DNA of 38,654 nucleotides from Symbiodinium natans (Eukaryota; Sar; Dinophyceae; Suessiales; Symbiodiniaceae), in assembly GCA_905221605.1 (NCBI GenBank), contig CAJNDS010002369.1:250001-288654 (forward strand), written 5' to 3'. Position 1 is the stretch's first letter, and every line of letters starts with the position of its first letter. The notes beneath the pieces were generated by a model. The model saw nothing but the letters and a program-made list of their open reading frames with translations, searched no databases and had not been told where the DNA came from. Position numbers and translations under genes: made by a program. Positions 17,056 through 26,970 of the stretch are shown here, in pieces.

Positions 17056-17628
17056 TAGGGGCTTTTGGGGGGCTTTGGGGGCTTTGGATTACAGGAATTA
17101 GGCCCTAAAAGCTGGCGGGGCGTCCGGCTCGCCCTCAAGCGTGAGCCCAAACCCTATGATATACACCACAAAAAGCTAAACAAAAAAAGAGAAAGGGGCC
17201 AGCCCATTGCCCGAGCCCTGAAGCCTCCAAATCGCAAATCCCAAGCCCTGAGACCTCCAGACACCTTTGGCCGAATTGCTTGGAGTCCCGGCCCCACCCC
17301 TAAACCCTAAACCCTGAAAACCGCAAACGACGAACTTCTGGGGACTTTTTTTTTTTTTTTTTTTTGTGGGGGGGGGGGGGGGGGAGCTTTTCGGCTTTCG
17401 GCTCAGGGGCTGAGCTTCTCCTCTCCGATCTCGATCAGACCCTAAACCCCAAACCCGACAAGCCCCCTTGAGGGTTTAGGGTTTATATTTATAGCGTTTA
17501 GGGCTTAGGGCTTAGGGCTTAGGGTTTAGGGTTTAGGATTTAGCGCTTAGGGTTTGGGGTGTAGGTCTTAGGGTTCAGGGTTCAGGGTTTAGGGTTTAAG
17601 GTGAACCCCCTTCAGCCCCCCTAAACCC
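17056..17628. other. no supported gene; homopolymers and degenerate telomere repeat
   Basis: T-run and G-run near 17,346-17,383, degenerate TTTAGGG/GCTTAGG words at 17,470-17,600. Short frames only. Confidence 0.6.
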
Positions 17629-17724
17629 CCTGCCGAGATGCAGCTGTTCAGGCCAAAGGCCGAGCAAAGGCCCCGGATGAAGTTGCCCACGAAAGTCCCG
17701 AACTGCTTCCTGACTTGGTTGGCC
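17629..17724 (-). CDS. exon of about 31 codons
   Basis: AAG acceptor, one base, then ANQVRKQFGTFVGNFIRGLC and SAFGLNSCISAG, ending at G-rich telomere-like repeat. Strong G/C third-position bias and protein-like composition; no family recognised. Confidence 0.55.
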
Positions 17725-17726
17725 CT

Positions 17727-17803
17727 TCAAACCCTAAACCCTAAACCCTAAACCCCTAAACCCCTAAACCCCTAACCCCTAAACCCTAAACCCTAAACCC
17801 TAC
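17727..17803 (-). repeat. CCCTAAA / CCCCTAAA array
   Basis: About ten units; the middle ones carry an extra C. Confidence 0.9.
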
Positions 17804-17807
17804 ATAT

Positions 17808-17880
17808 TCCTGAAAAATGATGCTCTTCGACCCAACAAGGGAGACTATGACACATCCCACGGCCTGCCCAGCCGACTTTC
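17808..17880 (+). CDS. possible exon of a three-copy dispersed unit
   Basis: Plus frame reads YIFLKNDALRPNKGDYDTSH. By eye about 80% identical at DNA level to 5,383-5,447 and more weakly similar to 1,200-1,262, all on the plus strand. Conservation of F-K...P-KGDY suggests either paralogous exons or a dispersed gene fragment. Confidence 0.4.
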
Positions 17881-18104
17881 GGCTGGTTTTTGCAGCTCAG
17901 GCAGGGTTTGGGGTTTAGGGCTTTCTTGGAGTGACACATAATAACAGGGTTGTACCAACATAAGCTTGACATGATCACAATTGCACATCGCCATTGCTGT
18001 GATGTGGACGCCGTCAACAAGTCTACGCAGCTGGCTGTCAGTTACACCTAGACTGGCAACACATGAGTTCGACAGTGCGAACGGCCTAGACAATGCTACA
18101 TGGT
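17881..18104. other. ordinary-composition DNA, no supported gene
   Basis: Overlapping minus frames of 75-82 codons at 17,793-18,093 lack splice or composition support. Confidence 0.5.
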
Positions 18105-18200
18105 ACTATAGGGGCCTTAGAGTAGGGCTTTGGGGTTACTCTAGCAGTGTAAATATATAGGGCAGAAAGGGAATGCTATTCATAAGTATTATGACCCCTG
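18105..18200. mobile_element. introner-like element, family III
   Basis: Inverted termini ACTATAGGGGCC / GACCCCTGTAGT enclose GGGCAGAAAGGGAATGCTATTCATAAGTATTATG, matching the family core. It is not clearly inside a gene. Confidence 0.6.
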
Positions 18201-19426
18201 TAGTGGCCGAAACCGACACACCGGGTGGGTTGCGGCATGGTTCCCTCGCTTCGAAGGCCATAGCAGGTCAAACCACAACAGTCGGTTTCGGGGGTTCATG
18301 CTTCCAAGCTTAAGCCCTAGACCCTAAACCCTAAACCCTAAACCCTAAACCCTGAAAAAAAATATGCCTGAAGAACAAGTCGTGTGCTGAAGAACATCCA
18401 AGCTTCTGGCTGAGGCTCTTCCTAAGTAACGGCTTGGCTGGGGTCCCGAGAGCCGACCGTCATGAGGGCTTCAGGGGTTTAGGGCTAGGGTTTAGGGTTT
18501 AGGGCTTAGGGTTTAGGGTTAGGGTTTAGGGTTTAGGGTTTAGGGTTCAGGGTTTAGGGTTTAGGATTTAGGATTTAGGGTTTAGGGCTTCTTAGGCGAC
18601 TCTCAGCTCCTAAATCTTGAAACTGCTACGCCCCCAGGACGTATCAATGGAGCGGCAATCCCTACGAGTGTGGGCGGGAAGCATGACTTGCACAACAAAG
18701 ACTATATGTAAACGGTAACCGTGAGGAACGATTTGCACAACAAAGACGTATGTAAACGTGAGGATGGAAAAAACGTTCCTCCTGCATGTTTCCCTCGAAA
18801 ATGTGATTCCCAAACAAAGAAGTCCTGAATTGCGACGCAAGAGTTCTACAGCTTGTATCGCAAGAGCCCAAGTCTTGTTGAGATCCAGCTACCAAGGAAG
18901 GTCTAACACGCTCTGGGAGCCAAGCAAGTTTTACTTCGAGAGGCTTTCCGATGCTTCCTTTGAATCCAACCTCTCTCTTTCTCAGATGGACTGGCCATGG
19001 TATTCCCATAATTATTTACTATCCTAGGCGTTGAACAAAAAAACAACTCCTTGCACCAGAAAGCGATTGAAACAAAAACGTTGCCTAGGCTTCGCCACTA
19101 GAAAACGGTTCTTTCATGTGATACACGACCGGAGGACCGAAGCCCCCAAAGGCCCCCAACAGCCCAACAAACAACCCGAAACCCTGCAAACTCTCTGAAC
19201 AACACAAGGCCCCTAAATGACCTCAAAGCCCCCAGAAGAAACCGCAAAAACACCCCAAACCCTCCTACCTCCACCACAGACTGCATTACAAAAACCCTAA
19301 ACCCTAAACCCTCAAAATAATAGCCGTGCTTCTTGTCTTCCAGGTCGACCAGGCCCAAAACCTGGAGAGTTCAGGGGTTGTTTTTTGGGGCGATCAGGGG
19401 GCTTAGGGTTTAGGGTTTAGGCTTTG
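18201..19426. other. no supported gene; telomere-like tract 18,475-18,590
   Basis: Includes a degenerate TTTAGGG tract and a direct repeat GCACAACAAAGAC..TATGTAAACG at 18,689 and 18,731. The 60-115 codon frames on both strands between 18,600 and 19,360 have no recognisable composition or signals. Confidence 0.55.
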
Positions 19427-19535
19427 TAAAGGGCTGCAAGTAGGCATTCCTTGCGGTTTTCGGGGATGTGCTTGAAGACTTTGGGTGGCTTTTTTGGCTG
19501 GGAGCAGCCTGAAATCTCCAAACCATCCAGCGGAC
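19427..19535 (-). CDS. possible terminal exon
   Basis: Open frame SQPKKPPKVFKHIPENRKEC, LLAALYKA, then TAA at the edge of telomere-like repeat. Basic and protein-like. Confidence 0.45.
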
Positions 19536-19569
19536 ATTATAGAACCTACAAAAGGCCTGGAGAAAATGA

Positions 19570-19643
19570 CCCTAAACCCTAAACCCTAAACCCTAAACCC
19601 TAAACCCTAAACCCTAAACCCTAAACCCTAAACCCTAAACCCC
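19570..19643 (-). repeat. interstitial telomere-like repeat (CCCTAAA)n
   Basis: About ten units, followed by degenerate CCCCTA-AA(C) words to about 19,710. Confidence 0.95.
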
Positions 19644-19732
19644 TACAACCCCTGAAACCCCTAAAACCCCTACGACCCCTGCAAACCCTAGAACCCCTGC
19701 AACCCCTACACAGGGTTTTGGGGGTTACTATA

Positions 19733-19826
19733 GGTCTGTTTACAAAGGGACCAGGGAAGGATAATAATATCTATATATATATATATATCTTTTTTTACTA
19801 GTAATTATTCCGACCCATATACATTT
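19733..19826 (-). mobile_element. introner-like element, family III
   Basis: ACTATAGGTC...ACAAAGGGACCAGGGAAGGATAATAATAT...TAGTAATTATTCCGACCCATAT. Termini and core match family III; an (AT)n expansion sits inside. It abuts the exon-like segment at 19,840. Confidence 0.6.
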
Positions 19827-19839
19827 CGATTAATCCAGG

Positions 19840-19951
19840 CCCCCCAGCGAAGTTGATCTTGTTGGTGCTGGAGATGATCTCCGACATCAGCACACCGGCC
19901 GTGAAGATCTCGGGGAGGGACACCTGGGTCTTCTCGAACGACACTTGCGAC
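19840..19951 (-). CDS. exon island between two introner-like elements
   Basis: GAG acceptor, one base, then SQVSFEKTQVSLPEIFTAGV, LMSEIISSTNKINFAG. Strong codon-position bias. A family II terminus lies 10 bp upstream and a family III element about 15 bp downstream, so nearly the whole space between the elements is coding-like. Family unknown. Confidence 0.55.
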
Positions 19952-19960
19952 CTCGGTGTT

Positions 19961-20078
19961 GGGATGTTCCCCCTTTTGTACGAACAGTCCTTAAACCCTA
20001 AACCCTAAACCCTAAACCCTAAACCCTAAACCCCAAACCCTAAACCCTGAACCCTTAACAGGGATGTTCCCCCTTTAT
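19961..20078. mobile_element. two family II termini in direct orientation
   Basis: GGGATGTTCCCCCTTTTGTA (continuing ACGAACAGTCCTTA) at 19,961 and GGGATGTTCCCCCTTTATGC at 20,061, separated by CCCTAAA repeat. The direct orientation suggests two truncated copies, or one copy split by telomere-like sequence. Confidence 0.5.
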
Positions 20079-20183
20079 GCGGTGCGCGGCTTTGCGGCAT
20101 ATCAAGGCCAAGTCAGACCGGCCCACGCTTTCGGAAGGAAGCTCTGGAGTCTGACGAAGTCTTACAATGAACGCGCACGCGAA

Positions 20184-20400
20184 CCCTAAACCCTAAACCC
20201 TAAACCCTAAACCCTAAACCCCTAAACCCCTAAACCCCTAAACCCCTAAACCCCTAAACCCCTAAACCCCTAAACCCCTAAACCCCTAAACCCCTAAACC
20301 CCTAAACCCCTAAACCCCTAAACCCCTAAACCCCTAAACCCCTAAACCCTAAACCCTAAACGCTAAACCCCTAAACCCCTAAACCCCTAAACCCCTAAAC
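20184..20400 (-). repeat. 8-bp variant telomere-like array (CCCCTAAA)n
   Basis: CCCTAAA units change to about 16 consecutive CCCCTAAA octamers, return to three heptamers, then four or five more octamers. The longest homogeneous variant block in the window. Confidence 0.95.
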
Positions 20401-21202
20401 CCAGTTTTGTTTGGGTTTGGGGTTCGGTTCCACAGGGAGCCAAAACGAGGTGAGGAAAAAAGCAAAGATGAAAACTAAAGTACGGCCCACACCCTTCAAA
20501 ACCCAACTGACAGTCTCAAGGTACTATGCGAAAACCTTCTGAAAGTGGTGGCGGCTGTGAATCTAGCAAAAACAGCCAACTTCAGCACAATGAAACTCCT
20601 GAATCCTCAATCCCAGTGTGGACCTGGTATGCAAAGTCGGGATGCAGGTTGCGACAGCCCCCGAAGAGCTTGCCCAACCTGGGTGCGTTGCCCACGGCTT
20701 GGGGTCTGGGATATGGGATATTTGGGGGTTTACCAGATGTTGGGGCCCCAAGGCCCGTCATCCGTCTCGACCCTATAAACTTTTCGGGATTACCAGCCCG
20801 GAAACTGCCTAACAACCCACAAAGGCTCCAAACAACCGAGAACCGGTTCATAGTTTCGGGCTTAGGGTTTCGGGCTTATGGCTCCAAACAACTGGTTCTG
20901 TCGAGAACCGGGTTCAGGGTGTTGGGTTTACAGGGCTATTCCCCCAAACCCCCAAATCCCCCAAATCCCCAACCCCTAAACCCCGAACCCCCCAACCCCA
21001 AGGCCCCAAACCCCTGAACCCCTATAAGCCCCCAAAACCCCCAACACGCAAACCCCTGCACCCCGAAACCCCCAACACCCAACTCAAACTCCAAAAAACC
21101 GTCGCATTTAGGGTTTTCTAAACGTTAAAAAACCCGAAACCCCCCAACACCCACCTCAAACTCCAAAAAAACAAACCAAACCCCTAAACCCCATCAACCC
21201 CG

Positions 21203-21204
<2 letters not shown>
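20401..21204 (+). other. possible plus-strand exons at 20,545-20,690; otherwise C-rich repeat
   Basis: Plus frame VVAAVNLAKTANFSTMKLLN...QCGP ends at GTATGC (about 20,630). A second piece VATAPEELAQPG follows a GCAG acceptor. These two could be exons of a plus-strand gene with 21,282-21,372. From 20,940 the DNA is CCCCAAA-like degenerate repeat with duplicated CAACACCCAACTYAAACTCC words. Confidence 0.35.

Positions 21205-21252
<48 letters not shown>
21205..21252 (-). repeat. C homopolymer, 48 nt
   Basis: Uninterrupted run of 48 C followed by G and six more C. Confidence 0.98.
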
Positions 21253-21253
<1 letters not shown>

Positions 21254-21281
21254 CCCCCCAACACCCAACTTAAACTCCAAA

Positions 21282-21372
21282 AAACCGCCGAGGAGCTCCA
21301 GGCATCGAGGTTTGGCAAAGCCGAAGAAGATTTGTCCCAGAAGCTGCGGTGTGGCAGTGTCAGTGATGTCCT
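21282..21372 (+). CDS. possible plus-strand exon, helical
   Basis: Open frame AEELQASRFGKAEEDLSQKL, RCGSVSDVL. Strongly protein-like, probably coiled-coil. Followed directly by TTTAGGG repeat; no clear donor. Confidence 0.45.
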
Positions 21373-21373
21373 G

Positions 21374-21867
21374 ATTTTAGGGTTTAGGGTTTAGGGTTTA
21401 GGGTTTAGGGTTTAGGGTTTAGGGTTTAGGGGTACCCTACACCCTAAACCCTAAGAGGCTTCAGGTTTAGGGGTCTCTTGGGGTTGAGGGGTTTGGTCTT
21501 GGGGCTCAGGGGTTCAAGGTTTAAACCTGAACACCTCCAAAACGTTTAGGGTTTAGGGTTTAGGGTTTAGGGTTTAGGGTTTAGGGTTTAGGGTTTAGGG
21601 TTTAGGGTTTAGGGTTTAGGGTTTAGGGTTTAGGGTTAGGGTTTAGGGTCTATGGTTTAGAGTTTCCATTCTTCTGGGTAGCTTGGTGCTCCTAAGACTT
21701 GCAAGTACTCGTAGTGAGGATGCTGAGGGCTTCCAAAAATCGGTGTGCCAGTTCTAGGGTTCGATAATCGGGGTTATTGAGTTTTGGGGGTGGGCATGTA
21801 GGAAAGACCCTAAACCCTAAACCCTAAACCCTAAACCCTAAACCCCAAAGCCTAAACCCGAAACCCT
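21374..21867 (+). repeat. telomere-like arrays with unique spacer
   Basis: TTTAGGG arrays at 21,374-21,432 (about eight units) and 21,545-21,660 (about 14 units), and a CCCTAAA array at 21,809-21,847. Spacer DNA holds no supported gene. Confidence 0.85.
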
Positions 21868-21962
21868 AAATCCCAGATAAGAATGGACATCTCCCCTGCG
21901 GTTGTCCTGGGTTTTTCGCAGCTCCTGCCAGCGCTTGAACGACCTTCTGTTCTTTGCATTTA
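21868..21962 (-). CDS. exon-like basic segment
   Basis: Open frame NAKNRRSFKRWQELRKTQDN, RRGDVHSYLG. Good composition; boundaries unclear. A plus-strand frame (MDISPAVVLGFSQ...) across the same DNA is a weaker alternative. Confidence 0.45.
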
Positions 21963-22764
21963 AGAGGGGCCTTAGGGGAGCTTAGGGCCTAGGAGACCTT
22001 CGTGGCCTTTTTGGGCTGTAGGGCTTTAGATTTAGAGCTTTCCGATGCACCTGGGCAGTGTAGGTGTGACTGAGGGGTTGGAGTACCAGTTGAGGCCAAG
22101 GGTCTGGTTTGGCTGCCTTGAAAACTCCGAGCCAAGATCCTAAAGCCAAACAACTCTTGCTCCCCTCTCCTCCTCCCCCCCAGCCCTTCAGTTTCGACCT
22201 GTGTGATCTGCAACGGGCTTAGCGTACAGCACTTCTCAGTCCCGAAAAGCCGTCTGAAACCATCAGAAACCTCAAAGACCAAAAAACTCCCGACAACTTC
22301 CACCAGCCTCCTCCCCTCGCACACTAAAGGCCCCATGACCTCTAAGATAGCCCCCGAACAAACTTCAGCTGAACGCCGACCCGACCCTTTGGCACCCTAG
22401 ACCAAAACAATGCACTAAAACTAAGAGGGAACCCTAAACCCCCAACCCCAAAACACCCTACACCCCATCAACCCACCCCCCCCTAAACCCCAAAAGTCCT
22501 GAACTCGTAACCCCAAAAAACCCAAACCGCAAGCCCCAAGCCCCAAACCCCCCCCCCCCCCCCCCCAAGAAAAAAAGCCCTGAACCCTTCTTCCCAGAGC
22601 CCCCGGCTTCGCCCAAAAGCCCAGAGTCCGGTTCCTGGGATTTCTGGGATTTTGGAGCTTCTGAGGCTTTTTGGGGCCTTGTTTGGGAGCTTTTTAGGGG
22701 CTTCTTAGGGGCTTAGGGTTAGGGTGGCTTCGGGCTTTAGTGAGCGGCAGGCTTATAGGGCTTG
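21963..22764. other. flank of the retrotransposon, no supported gene
   Basis: A minus frame of 115 codons (21,989-22,336) is Ser/Gly-rich and unrecognised. C-run 22,550-22,566 and C-rich degenerate repeat follow. The last four bases, CTTG, are the left target-site duplication of the element. Confidence 0.5.
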
Positions 22765-22935
22765 TGCGAGTACGCACTGGTAGCCAATCACTGAAAACCC
22801 ACAGCAGCGGGCCTTCGCATATTTTGCTCTTGCTTGAGCCAAACCGAAAGGTCGGTAGGCGTCTTGCTCCAAGCAGCATGCCTATGCCCATATGTTCGAA
22901 GGGAACCTATACATGTACGAGCATCAGATTTCACA
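22765..22935 (-). repeat. 3' LTR (171 bp)
   Basis: Identical base for base with 30,713-30,883; the match extends by one chance base at each side. On the minus strand it begins TGTGAAATCTGATGC and ends GTACTCGCA. Confidence 0.95.
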
Positions 22936-23016
22936 CCCATAAAGTTTTCTTTGGAGCAAGTCTCTCTTACAGAGAGCTGCATCCAATGGGTGCCGGGAAA
23001 TGGCATGACTCTTCGT

Positions 23017-26000
23017 TCACTTCTTCTTGCTACGGGACTTGTCAAAGTCGACCTTCAACGTCCCGGCCTTCATTAGAGCAACAAGCTGCACGCATTTCAT
23101 GTCTTTGGTGAGTGCGTCCGAGGGCATCGTCTTGGTCTCGATCCAATGCACCTTTGTGCTGGCATCATCAGGAGGAGTGTCGGCATACAAGGGGTCGCCG
23201 ACTTCCTCGCCCTTCTGCCGCCAGATCATCTGGCGAAGACCACACAAGTCGATTGCCAACCGCTTGTCTTGTACGGTATGAAGTCCTGCTTGGCGGAGAT
23301 GCTCCTCCAGGGATCTGCAGTCCGTCAGCATGTGGATGTTGTAGCGGTCCATGGCGCCGATCAACTTGTGGTCAGTACCCTCATGGTGCATACCATAGAG
23401 TATTGCTCGGAGATGCTCAGCTTCCTCGTATCCACCCAGCATCGACAATGTTTCGGCCTGGAGGGTGGACCTGCAAACCCGTCGAATGACGGTGGGGTGG
23501 TATGTCAAGACGTGCACCTTGCCCTCGCCGGTCTTCAAGAACTCAGGTCCGCATAGAGCCAGGATCCTGCCCGACTGGGACCTGTGCCCCAGCAGTCGGC
23601 CATCGACTGCCACGTCATAGTCAGCAGCGTGGGAGGCGTCAGTAATTGAAACGATCTGCATCTTCTCCATGTCGAATGCACCATACTCGTAGAAGAGGCC
23701 GAGGTCAGGGGTCTTCTTCACGTAGTTCAGCAAGGCATTGCAGGCGACGAGATCTCCGACAGAGGCCACCCTCATCACACTCTGGAGTCGGTGAACTTGG
23801 TATGCCAGGTCAGGTCGGCATACTCGGGTGAGCCAGTTCAAAGAACCAACCACGCTTCTGAGTTGGCTGATCTCATTCTCGGTGGCCTTGTCACCACGGT
23901 GGGCGCGCCTCTCGCTGGTCATGGCGACTGGTCGCACCTTGCAGGCCAGGTTGGGGCACGTGATTTTGATCCCGGTTTCGGTCTGGGAGATCACTCGGCC
24001 GCAGTAGTTGAACTCGTCCTTTGTTTCGATCGTGCCGAAAGCGAACTTCATCTGGAGGTTGTGCATGACCCTGTCCATGTCCTCGTCGCCACACCACAGG
24101 AGGTCGTCTACGTGGCTGATCATCACACCCTTGAGGCTGCCTCGTTTGTCTGTTAGGATGTAGGAGGCGTTCTCGTGGGGAACTGCTCGAAGTCCAAGTT
24201 CGAGGCAAACTCGATGAAGACGTCGCCAAAAGCCTCGTGGAGCGTCCTTGGTGCCATACACAGGCTTCTGCGCCAGGAGGAGCGATCCTTCAGGCACATC
24301 AGGCAAGCCTCCCTTCGGAGGCATCAGCACCAAAGTCCTCGTCATCCTCTCGCCCTGCAGGAACGAGGCGGTGATGTCCCCGCCTTTCAGCTGCCACCGC
24401 TTGCTTGCTGCAATGGAGACAGTCAAATTCAACATCATAGCCGAGCAGGTAGGTGAATCCGTTCTCGCATCCACTGCACCCTTTTCCAAGTCTCCACGGA
24501 CCACAATTCTGGACTTGTAGAAGGGAGTCTGCCAGGGCTCGGCCTTGTTGGTGTCGACCCATCTCATTGGCGTAGGCGTAACGTCGTTCTCCTTGAGGTA
24601 CTGCTGGGCGGCGTCAGGGAGGAGCACACGCACGGCCTCGAAGTTTTTCCAATTGCCCCATTCCTTTTCGCGGGAGGTTTCGATGCCCTTTCGCTCGTCG
24701 CCCATGGCCTTGTCGAAGTTCAGCTCCTTCTTCCGGGCTGCTGCCGTCTTCTTGCACACTCGGTGGTTGAGGAAGGCGACAAAAGCTCGTTCACCGCTCG
24801 TGAGGGCTGCTTCTCCAGCTGGACGTCGTTCGGTCTGTGTCCTTGTTGTAGGAGGTGGCGAGCGCGATCGTGGTCGTGATCGTTGGGGATGTCCATCCAG
24901 TGCGTCGGGGCTGCGGCGTAGGGCCTCGTGAAGGTTGCCGTGAGTGATCGTGGTCTGCTCCTCGCTTGCTTGTCGACTCTGCGGAATGTTCTCGGTCTCG
25001 GGCCACTCGGCTGAGTTGAGGTCTTCGTCTTCCTCCTCGGCGTTGGCAACAGGAACGGTAGCGGGGTCAAGGATGGTCGTCTCAGGCAGAGGTGGTAGTC
25101 CAGGAGGTGGACCAAACATCGCTGTCTCGGGCGCCGTTGCGGTTGCCGTGGTGGAAGTCGATGTGGTAGGAGGTGGGACAACATCTCCAGAGTCGCTCAT
25201 TCCTTCCAGATTTTCCGCCTCCTCCGCGTGACTCAGCGGCGCTGGTGGAAGAGGAGGTGCTGCGGTCAGTTGTTGTCCAGCCTGGACGTAGAAGCGCTGC
25301 TCGGAAGTGCCGCCGGGCATCCCTGAGAGGTCGTCGCCGAAGGGGTAGGAGAAGCCATCCTCGAGTCCAGGCGGCGCTGCCTCTTCTCGCCTCCTTTTGC
25401 GTGACGGCCGGAGTTCAACCAGCCGTTTGCTCACAGCCTCTTCTCCAGTGCTGTGTCTGCACTGCTCGACAGAGACCGTCATCGGGATGCCGCCGTGCAC
25501 CACCCACAGTGTGCTTCGACCTTCGGAACCCACGACTCGGGCTGGTCCATACCAGCGTCCGCCTCCCTTCTTGTTGCCTTGATGTCTGCGATAAAAGCAA
25601 ACCAAGTCGCCCGTGTGAAAAGGGCCTCGAGTGGCGGTTGTCTTGCGCAGCATAGCAGAGCGTATCCGCTGTGCCGAGTCCAGCTGAGCAAAGCTCTCTC
25701 TGGCCGAAGCACGGATGGCCATTTGCCTGGCAAACGCAGAGGTGCCCTCTGCGATCTCGGAATGCTGACCGATGTTCTCCTCCGGGTTGAGCACGGTGAG
25801 GGAGTCAATCTCTCGTGGTAGGTAGCCAAGAACCCATTGGCTCGGAACGAAGCCTCGATGGTTCACCCGGTGGTTCTTGATGGTCGTGCACTCCGTCACT
25901 GCGAAGTCAAGGTCGCGCTGTCCGGAAAGCTGCATGGACATAACAGTGGACTGGATCAGCTCCTTGAGTAGACCACCTTGTCGTTCGCCGCGTCCAAGTT

Positions 26001-26970
26001 GGTTCGGCGATCCAAGGCCCACAAAACGGATGACCACCCCGTGGCCTTTCAGCATGCCTTGGAGCTGTCCACGGTTCTCCACACCACGGTCCATCACGGC
26101 AGACCTTGGTGTTCCTGCCCAGGAGAACCAAGATCTATTCAGCATGGCTGCGCAGTCTGCCGAGGAGGGGGGTCCGTCTCCTTGTCCAACAACGCCAGCC
26201 ACATGAAACAGTGTTCCCATATCCACAATGCTGAAGATCTTGCGCTTGGTACCGGACATGTCCTTGACGATGAAGGTATCGATGGAGATCTCCTCATTGA
26301 AGGCGTACTCGGACGGCAACTTTGTGGCAGGTGTAGGGCTGGGCATTCTTGTGTTCTCGCAAACCGGGCACCTGAAGTGATCCAAGGCCGCAATTGCCTT
26401 GGGGTCTGCTCCAGCGGTGCGGAGGAGCCTTTTCATAGCCGACGGTGCCGCATGGCCTGTCATAGAATGAAGTCGCCGAAGAGCAACGCGTTGATTGTAA
26501 GGGAGTGTCCTCCATTGCTGCCGCCGTGCTCGTAGTTCTCGTGACTCAAGTGCCTCATGAGGTGGAGGTGGACCTTCCTCCCTCTGGATTTCCCGTTCCT
26601 CGTCTCGACGTCGTGCCTCGAGGTTCGTGTTGTCTGTGGGAGTCAGGTCCGCATCGGTGTAGATGCCATCGATCGTCTCGAGGATGTTGTAGTCGGGGTT
26701 GTCCTCGAGCTCCGCCTCAGCCGGGAAAGCTACACGAGTGTAGGTTGCGTCCAAGGATTCAGTCAGCCCATCGATGATTGCTTCACATAGTTCTCGAGGC
26801 CAATCTTGGGACCTCTGGCACCTGTAGCCGCCCTCGAGGATCTGGTGGTAGTGGTCCCCGCTGCATCGAACGCCAAGCCTGGCCTTCTCAAGGCCGGGGT
26901 TGCAGTGACGAACCCAGTCGGTTTCAGGCGAGGCAAGCCGGACTGGAAGTCTCGGAGTCCGAATTGGCAT
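23017..26970 (-). CDS. Pol: integrase, reverse transcriptase, RNase H
   Basis: 1,317 codons from an ATG, though homology-like reading enters from another frame near 26,900, so about the first 22 residues are probably not native. Integrase: zinc site H168, H173, C201, C204; catalytic D231, D294 and E329 (spacing close to D-35-E). A Pro/Ser/Thr-rich linker spans about 520-720. RT: D865 in GGDITASF and HVDD at 953-956 (copia usually YVDD); PVYGTKDAPRGFWRRL is the copia LYG-KQAPR motif. RNase H: D1111, E1173, D1217, with a terminal H-IETKTMPSDALTK motif. It copies element RNA to DNA and integrates it. All catalytic residues are present. Confidence 0.95.
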   Translation of the reverse strand: MPIRTPRLPVRLASPETDWVRHCNPGLEKARLGVRCSGDHYHQILEGGYRCQRSQDWPRELCEAIIDGLTESLDATYTRVAFPAEAELEDNPDYNILETIDGIYTDADLTPTDNTNLEARRRDEEREIQREEGPPPPHEALESRELRARRQQWRTLPYNQRVALRRLHSMTGHAAPSAMKRLLRTAGADPKAIAALDHFRCPVCENTRMPSPTPATKLPSEYAFNEEISIDTFIVKDMSGTKRKIFSIVDMGTLFHVAGVVGQGDGPPSSADCAAMLNRSWFSWAGTPRSAVMDRGVENRGQLQGMLKGHGVVIRFVGLGSPNQLGRGERQGGLLKELIQSTVMSMQLSGQRDLDFAVTECTTIKNHRVNHRGFVPSQWVLGYLPREIDSLTVLNPEENIGQHSEIAEGTSAFARQMAIRASARESFAQLDSAQRIRSAMLRKTTATRGPFHTGDLVCFYRRHQGNKKGGGRWYGPARVVGSEGRSTLWVVHGGIPMTVSVEQCRHSTGEEAVSKRLVELRPSRKRRREEAAPPGLEDGFSYPFGDDLSGMPGGTSEQRFYVQAGQQLTAAPPLPPAPLSHAEEAENLEGMSDSGDVVPPPTTSTSTTATATAPETAMFGPPPGLPPLPETTILDPATVPVANAEEEDEDLNSAEWPETENIPQSRQASEEQTTITHGNLHEALRRSPDALDGHPQRSRPRSRSPPPTTRTQTERRPAGEAALTSGERAFVAFLNHRVCKKTAAARKKELNFDKAMGDERKGIETSREKEWGNWKNFEAVRVLLPDAAQQYLKENDVTPTPMRWVDTNKAEPWQTPFYKSRIVVRGDLEKGAVDARTDSPTCSAMMLNLTVSIAASKRWQLKGGDITASFLQGERMTRTLVLMPPKGGLPDVPEGSLLLAQKPVYGTKDAPRGFWRRLHRVCLELGLRAVPHENASYILTDKRGSLKGVMISHVDDLLWCGDEDMDRVMHNLQMKFAFGTIETKDEFNYCGRVISQTETGIKITCPNLACKVRPVAMTSERRAHRGDKATENEISQLRSVVGSLNWLTRVCRPDLAYQVHRLQSVMRVASVGDLVACNALLNYVKKTPDLGLFYEYGAFDMEKMQIVSITDASHAADYDVAVDGRLLGHRSQSGRILALCGPEFLKTGEGKVHVLTYHPTVIRRVCRSTLQAETLSMLGGYEEAEHLRAILYGMHHEGTDHKLIGAMDRYNIHMLTDCRSLEEHLRQAGLHTVQDKRLAIDLCGLRQMIWRQKGEEVGDPLYADTPPDDASTKVHWIETKTMPSDALTKDMKCVQLVALMKAGTLKVDFDKSRSKKK

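Noticed and set aside
22694-22891. 65-codon minus frame in the 3' LTR region
   Set aside because: It is the LTR copy of the region upstream of the Gag start, not a separate gene.
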